From: Triangularia verruculosa
Lineage: Eukaryota > Ascomycota > Sordariomycetes > Sordariales > Podosporaceae
DNA: 64,000 nucleotides
Direction of reading: 5' to 3'
Assembly (NCBI GenBank): GCA_033296885.1
Contig: MU863931.1
Coordinates: 1-64,000 of the forward strand
The notes under the pieces were generated by a model. That model was not told the origin of the DNA. It saw only the letters and a program-made list of their open reading frames with translations, and ran no database searches. The position numbers and the translations under genes were made by a program. Positions 50,639-61,302 of the stretch are shown here, piece after piece. Numbering within the stretch: the stretch's first letter is position 1; every line of letters starts with the position of its first letter.

Positions 50639-51859
50639 GGTGACAGAAAATGCCAAAGTGGATAAACAACAAAGACAAGATACATGAAAAAGAAGTTGGG
50701 AGACGGCTGCTTTATAATTAATAGTTAAATATCGGCAGGCGTCGCGCTCTTGTCGTGGTGATGTTGTTCCCCTGTTGACCCCAGGCAGCAAGGCCACAGG
50801 TGGAGCAGCGAGCCGATAGGCCCACTGGTGCCTGGACACAGGGGCCACACCCCTGCCTAGCGCATCGGCTTCAGTGTCCACAGAGCCCTATGCCAACCCT
50901 GTCAAAAATTGATGTGGCGTCTGGGGTGCATCAACGACAACTTGAACATTGCCATGTTGATGGTCTTCTTCCTCACGTCCCAGACAAAGTGACTGTCCAA
51001 GAGCGCAATGAAAAAAAAAAAAAAAAGCCGGTCAGACTTCCATCGAACACCCACCCCAACCGAGCGCCCAAGGGCAAGTCCTCGAAGACGGGGTACAGAT
51101 CATCGCCACTTTCTGTTCCAAATCCCAAGACAGGAAGGAAAAAGCGAAAGTAAAAAAGGCCTCACTGTGTAGGTGTCGAGGATATGCTTCATCAACCCGG
51201 GTGGGATCTGTGGCTCCTCTAGGGAACACAGAAGAGGACAAATACTATAGAAATGATTCTCTGAAGTATTGTCGACATGAGGAAAAAAAGAGAAAAGGGA
51301 AGGAAATGACGGGAGGGGAGCCGATAATATATAGTCGTGGCATGTGGCCAGTGCGTGCCTGCAAATTTGCATTCACTCGCACGGGCCCATTGAAGTTTTG
51401 AGGTTTGGGTACAAACGAAGCAACTGGGAGTGCTCTTCTCTGCCCGCAGGCTTCCGTTGGTCAGGATCAAGGAGGGAGCAAGTCTGATCAAAGCCACCAG
51501 CAATCATGATGGAGATAGATTCACTCCATAGGAGGTTGGAACACTTGTCTCAGAGCCACGTGGAATCAAGCTTTAGAGTGACGCACTGTGTTCGCCGAGG
51601 GGCACAAAGACGCTGCACAATGCTAGCAGACAAGCTTTGGCCCGAGTCCCTCCCATTCAGTGGCCGGCACGCACCGGCCACCAACCGCAAGCACCTGCTC
51701 TCTTTTTCCCTGGCACGAAACGGCCATGGCGTAACGTGACGTAGGAATGGAACTCACAACATGCCAGGTACCTGATGTACTCTGTTCCATTCCCACCAGC
51801 TTCTACATCCACGGCTTCTCCAAGACATCCAAGACAGCCTCACTCTTGCGCCCGGGGCT
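50639..51859. other. Divergent promoter region
   Basis: 1221 bp between the metallopeptidase-like gene and TVP38. It includes an A17 tract at about 51010-51027. Short frames have no family match. No RNA gene or mobile element seen. Confidence 0.4.
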
Positions 51860-53034
51860 ATGGGGCCCGACGAGATCGAGATGGTACCGCCAAAGACGCC
51901 GCGCGGCTCGGCTCCCGTGCACACGGATTACCAGCCAGTCAACTGGAAGAGGCTCTTCCTGCGTCCCAAATACCTGGCCATGTGGGCAATAGCCGCTGCT
52001 ATCATCATCCTGACCGTCATCATCACCATTTACCACGACAAGGTTGTGGAGCACCTTCGACCCTTTGCCCAACAAGTACGCGACCTCCCGGCCGGGTGGC
52101 TAATACCAATCATCATTCTCATCGTAATATCCTTCCCCCCACTATTTGGCCACGAGATTATTGCTTTGCTGTGTGGAGTAGTATACGGATTGTGGATCGG
52201 CTTCGGCATCGTGGCAGCGGGCACCTTCTTGGGAGAAATCGGTACCTGGTTCGCTTTCAAGTATCTTTTCCGCCAAAAGTCGGAGAAGCTGGAAAGGACG
52301 AGCTTGAGCTACGGCGCCCTGGCGCGCATTACCCGCGACGGTGGCTTCTGGGTAGGCTGCTGTTCTGGTTGACTCTTGTGCGGCTACTGATATTGGCCAT
52401 GGAACAGATCGTCTTGATCATTCGCTTCTCGGCGATACCCACCCACTTCTCAACCGCCGTCTTCTCCACCTGCGGCATAAACTTCTGGACCTTTGCCATT
52501 GCGACCTTCCTCACGCTTCCAAAACAGATCTTCCTTGTCTACCTTGGTGTTCTCCTTCTTGAAGAAAGGCCCGACGACGCACCCAAGAATATCGTGTTTG
52601 GTATCGCCTTTGTCTTGACCATTGTCATGGCTGGCTATATCGGCTTCAAGATGCGGGCCGTCAAGAAGATTTTGATCGAGGAGCAGGAAGAAAGGAAAAA
52701 GACGTCAGGGCTTCCAAGTATGGATGACGCGGCCAATTCGGGGGATGGTGTCATGGACTTGGAAAGAAGCGAGGTTCGTAACCCATGGACTGTCGAGGCG
52801 CAGCCCAGCTTTCTAAACAAACGGAATCAGTATCAGGCCCTGTCACAGCGCGAATTGGAGATCGGCATGCCTGGTCCCGTCAGAAACCATACACCGCTTG
52901 GTGAACCCTCCAAGCCGCCCTCCTCTGCGCCCTCAGGATGGACCACAGAAACTCTGAACACGCCAGACAGCCCAGGAACTTCCGCGAACGAATATTTCGG
53001 ACAGCAGCCTGCAGAGGGGCATCAGTGGGTGTGA
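51860..53034 (+). CDS. TVP38: TVP38/TMEM64-family (VTT domain) Golgi membrane protein
   Basis: Two exons, 51860-52351 and 52408-53034 (56-bp intron, GTAGGC donor, AACAG acceptor), encode 372 residues. After a 45-residue cytosolic start comes a helix (YLAMWAIAAAIIILTVIITIY), then the VTT domain. That shows FPPLFGHEIIALLCGVVYGLWIGFGIVAAGTFLGEIGTWFAFKYLF with the family's G-x-x-x-G-E, and the second half RFSAIPTHFSTAVFSTCGINFWTF. A last helix reads IVFGIAFVLTIVMAGYIGF. The 130-residue tail is hydrophilic and Pro/Ser-rich. Yeast Tvp38 resides in Golgi vesicles with Tvp18 and Tvp23; relatives (VMP1, TMEM41B) are lipid scramblases, so lipid transport is plausible. The F-x-x-F-G-H-E pocket is intact. 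Confidence 0.9.
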
Positions 53035-53474
53035 CAGGACGTGGCATTCCGACGAGCGCCATCTGACTTTGTTTTGGATATGGGGAGGCTGAAGCGTTGC
53101 GAACGTAGTGATGACCAGCGTGCTGGGCGTCAGCTGTTTGGTGTATTGTCGGTGCTGAGTGTTGATTATTGCATAGGTGCAGGGCCACGTATCTCAGTAT
53201 TATCAAATGAGCTCTGTTCAAAAGGCGGTCCTTTCCCTTGTGCCTTCGTCTTGCCAGACTCATGGGATTTGAAAGTGGAGTAAAATAAGAGCAATGGCTA
53301 GGTGCCTAGGTAGGCAGCGGCCTCAAGAGAGGTGTGTACGTGTTGGGCTTTAATAAGAACTAATTTGGAGTGTTTTTCAACGCTCAATCTCGAACTAGAA
53401 TTATTTATACTAAGATTGCATGACTGAAAGGTAGGTACCTACGAAGGATCTGTAACACAACCCTTCTTGTTACC
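53035..53474. other. Convergent 3' intergenic region
   Basis: 440 bp with GGTGCCTAGGTAGGCAGC at 53301-53318. It contains the 3' ends of TVP38 and the aspartyl-protease-like gene; no other feature seen. Confidence 0.4.
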
Positions 53475-55671
53475 TCAAAATGGCCGCTCTGAGTGTCTTC
53501 TCACCGGTGTATCCGGAGACACCGGATCCGGCTCCACTATACTGACTCTTCCGGGCCTCCAGTTAGGGCCTACAACCGATGTAAGCGGCGAGGGCGTCCT
53601 ATCTCTTCCATCATCAGCAGAAGGCAGCGATCCAACCGTCGATGGCGCCCGATGATGATGTTGCGGCTCCATTGCTTTGCTGCCACTATCCGCACCAGCC
53701 TTGACACCAGGTAGCTCAAAAACACCTGATGGATTCTCCGCCACGGACGGCAAAGGCTTCTGAACCTCTTTGCCATCCAACTCCGTGTGTGGCTTGACTG
53801 CTGTACCATCTCCATCCAACTCAACAGTACCACCGGATGTTCCAGTGTCATTGGGAGACACCCCCATTGCCAATGCTGGACTGGGCCCCGACCCGGTTTG
53901 TGAATGATCAGCCGTTGTCGGTGTTGATCTAGCGCCAGAAACATCAGCGGCCGAGAATGGAACGGAGCTCGAGCCGTTCTGCGTTGACTCAGACGCGTGC
54001 CGGAAGGAAGGAGAGTTGAAGACGGGGCCTTTGAGCACAGATTCATCCGGCTCTGGCTCCTTGGCCGCACCAGCATAGGTTGACCCGATCCACTTTCTGC
54101 GTTTGCGCAGGAAGCAGAGCGCAATAGCTCCGGCGATGAGAGCCACGCCGAGGATGGCACCAACGACGATGCCGGCTATGGCACCACCGCCGAAGCCGGA
54201 GGAGCTGGACGAGGAGCTGGAGGGGTCGAGGTCGGCGTTGGGGTCGTCGGGGGAGGTGATGGCGACGATGTTTTCTTCGGCGCCTTGGTTCCAGACGCAG
54301 GAGGAGACGTTGAAGGTTTTGCGCTCATAGTCGACGGAGAGATATCTTGAGGATGTTTTAGTCCTGATGTTGTGGTGTGGGCAGGTAAAGAAAAAGAAAC
54401 ACATACGCTTCCTGCAAAAAGGTTCTCCCCAGCGTGTATTGTGATGAGCTGTTCGCTCGTCGCAACGGGAAATAATGACTGCTGTTGGCCACCAAGGGAG
54501 CCTCCACGGTCAGGTCAAAGGCAGCATAAGGAAGGACAATGGTGACAGTGTCACCGCCGGATCTCACGTCAGAGAGCCTGAAAGAAACCTGGGCATCTGA
54601 ATCCAACAGTCTGTTTCTGTGTGTCTCGTTCACAAGATACAACCCCGACTCTTGGTCCAGACGCAGCCCAAATGCCTCTTCAAATGCTCGGCACGCCTCG
54701 TCAGGAAGCCAGATGTTGGGGTCTGTCGAGTCAATAAACATCTCGACAGGGTCTGAGAGGAGGGTGGCAGAGTTAGATCCGCTGTAGCTGATGGACTGGA
54801 CGACAACAACAAGATCACGGGTGATGTCTTCTGCCAGGGAGAATGACACGGAGTTTTCCCTGAACCGGGATGTGTCGTACCCGGAAAAGACGAGTTGGCC
54901 ATAGACTTGCTTCAGTCGGTACCTCGCTCCTGCTGTGTAGCTGTAGCTGAAACTGGGGATCATCCTTTTGTCTTTCAGGGTTGTCAGGAAGGATGGCGAT
55001 GAGGTGTTACCCAGCGACGTAAAGTTCATGGGTTGGTTGCTGAGGCCGAAGATACCCCTGAAGAGAATGTCAACATCAGTATCCAGATTTGGTATCTTTG
55101 TGAGACAGGCTGACAAAGGGGAAGCTGACATACAGGTAAAATGGCTCCGGGGCAGCAATTGCACCCACAGTTTGGCCCTCAAAATCAGGCCCGTTGAGCC
55201 CGAGACCCAGCTTCTCAAAGCCGAACTGAACGGCAACATCGTACCCCAGGTGCGCCCCAAGCCCAACGCCGTCTCGGTTGATCCCATAAGTCCCCACACC
55301 CTCCCAGCTGGAGGACTCGTTCAGATCGAATAGATTTCCCCTTGAAACGGCGCAGTCAGGTGGAACCGTGCCGAATGCTTCCCGGGAGCAGGCAAGTTCT
55401 GCTAATGGCACCAGTGTGTGTGGAGAGGCTGTTGAGGGGAGCACTCTGATGAATTGTTCTGGAGTGCCAACTCGAATATCAAATGTGCTCCAGGGTCCGT
55501 CATTGCCCTCGCTGCCTTTATGTCAACGGTAGCCCAGACACCTAGGTAAACGTGAAGCGGAACTTACAAATATTGACTTCCGGGGATTACGAGAGGGCCT
55601 GGCTTGTCATTCTGCGCAGTTGTCTTGGCAACCAAGAAGGCGCCGACAAAGATGCCCGCGAACGGGCGCAT
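53475..55671 (-). CDS. Membrane-anchored aspartyl-protease-like protein lacking the first catalytic Asp
   Basis: Four exons (55568-55671, 55134-55511, 54407-55057, 53475-54345; all phase 2 junctions) encode 667 residues. A signal peptide (MRPFAGIFVGAFLVAKTTAQ) leads into a pepsin-like two-lobe domain, about residues 42-400: TFDIRVGTPEQFIRVLPS and GIFGLSNQP are typical. The first active-site DTG is replaced by VLPSTASPHT (58-67). The second lobe keeps D in MFIDSTDPNIWLP, but not as DTG. A single membrane helix follows (GGGAIAGIVVGAILGVALIAGAI), then a basic stop (RKRRKW) and a 200-residue Ser/Pro-rich cytosolic tail. The domain order is that of membrane sensors or yapsin relatives with a TM anchor. 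I infer loss of proteolysis and possible binding or sensing at the cell surface. Confidence 0.82.
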
Positions 55672-56313
55672 TTGTTTGATCAGAAAAACTACAGGTGGGT
55701 ATTAGAACAAGGGCGCGATCTTATTGTCGGACTGGCATCAGACTTTGTCCATTTTACTTGTCAACCCGCGGTATGTGTGGTGGGCAGAGAGCGGATATCT
55801 CGTTGAATTTCGTGCCTGTGGTCGCGACCTTTTCGCCATCAGCCATCGATCACTGACGACGCCTGTTGATGAGTGATGCCACCCCATGACGTGAGAATTG
55901 AATGAGTGTAGACAGGGGCGTGGCTCAAGTCAGGGACGTCACCCCGCAGCTCCCCCCTGTTGAATGCTACCCTCTCTATCCAATCAACAAACACGAGCAG
56001 CCAACCACTTGCCCGTTACAGGATCCCCACTGCCTTGGCTTGCAGTGACAGGCCGGGTCCGCTCGGCCTGTCCAGGTTCCTGGCAGAGCTGCCGGTGCAT
56101 CGATGCCGGATTGGGCATGACAACGCTCAAAACAAGTTGTGGGAAGCCGGAACCGGTTCAGAGAAAGACGTGGCACGCAACGGCGCCATGCAGGGCATGA
56201 TGTCTCTGAGTTAAAGGCCTGGGCCGTCTCCTGCTTTCCCGCAGTCCTGCCAGTGCCTCAACATTCGTTGTCTTTCGCTCGTTCAACGTCGACGTTGTTG
56301 ATCAAAGGTCGAC
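55672..56313. other. Divergent promoter region
   Basis: 642 bp between the aspartyl-protease-like gene and the GPI-type protein gene. Short frames on both strands look non-coding. No TATA box near 56280 is convincing. Confidence 0.4.
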
Positions 56314-57875
56314 ATGCTGCCGTCTTTGAGAACACTAGCGCCCGTGGGGCTGCTGATTCAATTTACAGCAGGATCCAGAGATGATGGTAGGTAAATTACT
56401 ACTCTAGTCAGAGATATTGCATGCCCACGTAAACCACGAGAAACTAACAGCAGAAAAAAGGGGACAACGTTCGCTTCAAACTAGACACCACAACAATCTA
56501 CGAGCCCACATGTACGGCTAGCGTAACGGTGTACAACACAACCGTGGTGCAAAAGACACAATATGTTGACTACATCGTCAATGTCACACAGACGAACACT
56601 TGCTTTGAGTCTACGACGGTTACGCTCAACTATACGGTCTCTGTTACCAACACAGATACAGACCTGGTCACCATCACGAACACAGACACAGATTTGGTGA
56701 CTATCACGAACACGGCAACAAACTCGACGACAATAACGGCCACAGACACAGACTCGGTGACCATCACCAACACCGACACAGATTCTGTCACCATCACAAC
56801 AACGGATATAGACGCCGTTACTGTCACTACCACTGACACAGACGCCGTCACTGTTACCACCACTGACACGGAGGCTGTCACCATCACAACCACTGATTCC
56901 ACCACTATCACCAGAACTGTCTACACAACAACCTACGACCCCTGCCCCAAGTCATGCTCCATCTCGGCCGCAAGGGTCAACCTCTACTTCTGGCCTTCAG
57001 ACAGGCCATACACCTACCCGACCACATATGTCGACCCATCCTTATCCTACACATTCACCTCCCCCTCGGTGTACATGTACATCCCATCCGCCCAAGGCGT
57101 CAACACCCTGGGCCAGCGTGTGGAACCCTCGACGTCGAACTGGATTCTTCCCCTTGATCTTTACGAAGTCTCTACCATTGCCTACGGCACCAACGCCACC
57201 AGGCAGCTGACCCTGGCTGACTTGGGCACCAACTGCCCCAAGACGTACAACCCGACTGCCATCGCAACCATCGACGCGGACTGCGATCCAATGCTTGCCG
57301 CCCCGAGTCAGGTTAGGTCATGGGCGTATCCCTGCAACGCTTGCGGCCGGTTCGGCCTCTTCGATCCTCCCTATGCCGTTCCTACCGTCACCGGCGGACT
57401 CCTCGGCCCAACAACAGTCGTTGTCACTGCCGAGCCCATCACCGTCACAGCCCCACCCGTCATCGAGACTTCTCCCCCTGCTCCTCCGCCACCGCCCCCT
57501 ATTCAGACAGGAGCTTTGGTGATCGAGAATCGTGACTCGGAAGGAAATGTCGTATCAGCCACCACCATCGCGACAACCGGGGTGACTGGAGGAACATCAA
57601 CCAGCACAGTCATAGTTGTGCCAACCAACACCGACGGCTCGGGTTCAAGCGGAACTGGCAGCGTGAGCGTCGTGCCAACGGATGGACCAGGAGTTGCTCC
57701 AGGCCCGTCAGAGACATTGTTGCCGACAACTACAGATGCGCCGGATGACGCGCCGCCTTTTGAGGAGACGTCTCTGCCAACGACGGCTGCGACGGCGGCG
57801 GCGGAGAAAGTTGTGGCCTCGGGGGTTTTGTGGTGGATGATGCCGGGTTTGGCGGGGCTTCTTTTTTGTCTGTAA
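56314..57875 (+). CDS. GPI-type cell wall protein with Thr/Asp repeats
   Basis: Two exons, 56314-56386 and 56461-57875, give 495 residues. The intron (GTAGGT donor, ACTAAC branch) must use the third AG, after the A-run at 56454-56459. The first two AGs lie too close to the branch point and leave the frame wrong. The signal peptide is MLPSLRTLAPVGLLIQFTAG. Residues about 85-175 are a repeat of the type VTITNTDTDS, rich in Thr and Asp. A globular, Cys-containing domain (CPKSCSISAARVNLYFWPSD...YPCNACGRFG) follows at about 190-340, then a Pro/Thr/Ser stalk and a hydrophobic end (VLWWMMPGLAGLLFCL) after small residues, the layout of a GPI signal. Likely a heavily O-mannosylated wall or adhesin protein. 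The repeat number is likely to vary between strains. Confidence 0.82.
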
Positions 57876-60800
57876 TGCAGAACTTGCTGTCGCTGCATCC
57901 GGAAACGGCGTCCTCCCTAATCGGGTATAGCGCTCCGTCAGGCCCGCGTACTTGCACGGCCCAGCTACGGCCACAATATAAATAGAGCCCCTCCTCTCCG
58001 ACGTCCCTTCTTTATACTCGCGACTTTGGTAAGTATAAATGTTATACCGAAGTTTACATAGGTTTATAAAATTTATAATCTACTTTATATTTCTGGATCG
58101 CGATTTACTTTTTAGGATTATAATTTTTTTCCTGATTAAGACTCTTAGTAGTACCGTTAGCGGGTTTAACGTAATAGAGCTACACGTGAAAATATATGTA
58201 AGAATTATAAAGCGAAAAAGAGAGAGAAAGAAAAAAAAAAACGAGAAAGCGAAAGAGTATAAAAGAATAAAAAAGTAAGAATATAAATAAGGCGAGTTTA
58301 TGAGAACTATAATAAGTAATATAATATTATAATTATTATACTTATTATTATATAATCGTCGTTATTATCGTTATCGTTATTATTATAAATAGTTAAATAT
58401 AATAATTATAAATAGTCAGGTATCATAGTTAAAAATAGTCGGATATAATAATTAAAAGTAAATAAATAAAGTAAGTTTGCGTGAGTTATAATAGGTATTA
58501 TAGTATTATAATGTTGCGGTTATATAGGAAGTAAAGTAATATAATATAGTAAAAAGGTAATAAATTAAGTACAGAAGTTAAAGTATGAGATCTATAAATG
58601 GGAATACCCTTTTCAATAGTACCACTTACTATAGGTAGGGTATATAAATAAAGCCCTACTAAAGGCGGTAAGTAATAGTAAATCTCTTATTTAATTTAAT
58701 AAATATATTCTGGTATTAAATACCCCCTTTTCAATAAAAATATCGTTATCTTTAACAATCCTTTAAAATAGCTTTAATTTTAATACATTTTACTTAGTTT
58801 TAATTAAACGGACGTTACGTTAAATTAATTTCTATATTATTATAATTTTACGTAAGTAATTATAAGGTTTTTTAATGATTTAATTAAATTTTACGGCGAT
58901 TAATATAATAAGTTAAAGAGACTTACATCGAGGTTTAACCTTTTTTTTTAATAGAGGTAAATTTACTTTTTTTATACCTTTAATATTTATTAATCAACTT
59001 TTTAAAATAATAAAGTTATTATTTTATTTTATATATGTTATATTTATATTTATATCCTTTCCATTTACCAAAGTATTTAAAATTATTTTTATATAAATAG
59101 TAACTTAAAATTACTTTAACTTTATAAATATTATTATCTTCGGTATTAAAATCCGATTAAAAGTTATCGATAAAGTAAATTATAGAAATAAAAAAAAAAT
59201 ATTACACTTAAAAGGAAAGTTAAATTTATACGTTAAATATTAGAGGACTAATAAGGTAGGGCAGTACGTAATATAGATACAATGGATATATATATTAGCA
59301 TTAGCTAAATTAACTTCTCCTTATTTCTAAGATATTACTTATCATTATACTATACGTATTAATACTTACTGACTACTCTATTAATAATAACTACTTCCGC
59401 TATTACTAATAATCCGCTAATAATAACGATTTTTATTTCATCGGATTTATAATTTTCTATAATAATTTAATTTATTTTTACTATTAATTAATATTAACAA
59501 AGAAAAGTATTTTAATTAATAATAAACCCTTATAATTTACGCCGTATATTAATAATAGTAATCTTAGCTATATTTAATATAACGAAAATATTAAAAAATA
59601 AACTTTTATTAATCTTTATAAACTTCATTTTTTAATCCTTAATATTATTATCCCCGACTAAACGATATATTTTATTAAGATTATCCTATATAGGTAAGTT
59701 ATTACCTTTCCTTCTTAAACCTTATTACTATTAATCTTTAGCCCTACTAAATTAACCCCCTTAATCCCTTTTAACTACCCCTTATACTATTCGATATTAT
59801 ATACCTTCCGACAGTTATATATCGGAAATAAATAATTAATTGATATAATAATTATAGTAATATGTTAGTTAAGCAAAAGAATATAATATTTTCGTTATAA
59901 AAGATATATTAATAAAATATTAAGGGGTATCTATATATTAAAGTATAAAGTAGAGCAAATAGTAAGCGAGGTATAAGTAATAGGTTTATAATAGGATGTT
60001 AGGGGATATTACACTATTAGAGTATAAAGCTAAGTAAATCAGTACGATATACGGGCGACGAAGTTACGATAGGTATACGATAGTAGTTTTATATAGATAT
60101 ATTATTAATACTATATTAAACTTTAGCCTTCTTTAATTTTTTATGCTTTATTTACTAATATATACCTCCCTTTAAAACTCTACTCATTAAAGACTTTATA
60201 TTATATTATAGGTATTTTCAATTATTTACGGCCCAATAGTAGATTAATATATAAAGTTATACGTAAAACTATTATAAGTCAAACGCCTAAACTATATTGT
60301 TAAAGTACAGCACTTATTTGTGGACTTTACAGTGTATCTAGGCCTGTAACCTACAAGGCCTACAACAACCAATGGCTTGGAATTACATGCTTACCAACGC
60401 TCTACCGTGGCGATTATATAAGCTTTTAGACCTCCGAACGGACCTCCGATTTAACCTGGAGATCTGTATAGCTAGCGTCCGGAGTTCCAGATACTTAGCG
60501 TATGGTAACGGAGAAGAGATTGGGGGAGGAATACGGAGCCGAAGATCTATAAGAGGCTTGCCCTCAGGACTATTTATTGTGATGTTTTCTTGCCTATTAA
60601 GTTAATTCAATATACTGATTTACCACATCTTTCAGTGCCTCACAAGCCTGTATTACTGTAATTACCTTATATATTGTAGGGCGCCGCCCCTGTGATTGAT
60701 CTTCCTTCAGTGCCTAGCCACTGTCGTAGGCTGCAGATATAGCCTCCTTTATTTTGAGTATACTGCGCTAATCTTCGGTTCCCAGCGCAGGTCTACATCA

Positions 60801-61188
60801 TACAGACCTGCGAGACACTATATCTTCGGTTCCCAGCGCAGGTCTACATTATATAGACCTGCGAGACACCATATCTTCGGTCCCCAGCGCAGGCCTACAT
60901 TATACAGGCCTGCGAGACACCTATTTCAATAAAAATTAAGCGGGATTAAAGAAAATAGTCCTTTATTAAAGCGAAAAGTAAAGAGGAAAAAATAAATTAT
61001 AAAACCGGTTAACTAGATAGCTCGTAGATAGTTCCGCAGTTTGCAATACAAGTCTATTGTTGTGCACCCTTTAGCTACACCGATCCATTATCTAGAAGTT
61101 CGCCTTTAGTAGTATATCCCTTTCAGAGGTTCTAGACAGGGGATTGTCACACGTTCCCGGATGCAGCGACAGCAAGTTCTACATTACA
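57871..61188. mobile_element. AT-rich degenerate element bounded by 37-bp inverted repeats (RIP-like)
   Basis: A 37-bp inverted repeat with two mismatches (57871-57907 and 61152-61188; core AACTTGCTGTCGCTGCATCC) bounds 3.3 kb. Between about 58020 and 60300 the sequence is nearly all A/T with abundant TA steps and long in-frame stops, as after repeat-induced point mutation. Islands at 57910-58010 and 60300-61150 keep normal composition. The two mismatches between repeat arms are transitions (C/T, A/G), as RIP would make. A TATAAATAG box sits at 57977-57985. No transposase frame survives, so the family is unknown. The left arm includes the stop codon of the gene before it. Flanking target duplications are not visible, so the arms may instead be an inverted duplication of the gene's 3' flank. 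Confidence 0.6.
60771..60923. repeat. Three tandem 51-bp repeats with an internal palindrome
   Basis: Three copies of a 51-bp unit start with ATCTTCGGT at 60771, 60822 and 60873. Each contains a palindrome with arms GCAGGTCT/AGACCTGC (copies 1 and 2) or GCAGGCCT/AGGCCTGC (copy 3) around a 9-base loop. The unit length is a multiple of three, so a plus-strand frame stays open, but I do not think it is a protein. It lies in the non-AT-rich part of the degenerate element. Confidence 0.8.
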
Positions 61189-61302
61189 ATTACCTTTAAA
61201 TTTAATATTAGTATTAATAGAAAAAGTTTATAATTAAATGATTATTAAATATATTCGACTTAAAATAATAGTTTCCTAACTATTTATACGCCGTAACGCT
61301 TT

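Noticed and set aside
58039..58278. 79-codon plus-strand frame in the AT-rich block
   Set aside because: Composed of Lys/Arg/Ile/Phe from A/T runs; RIP-degraded sequence, no family pattern.
60372..60932. Two plus-strand frames (60372 and 60696) near the 51-bp repeats
   Set aside because: The second is simply the translated repeat unit; neither has a codable domain, and both lie inside a degenerate element.
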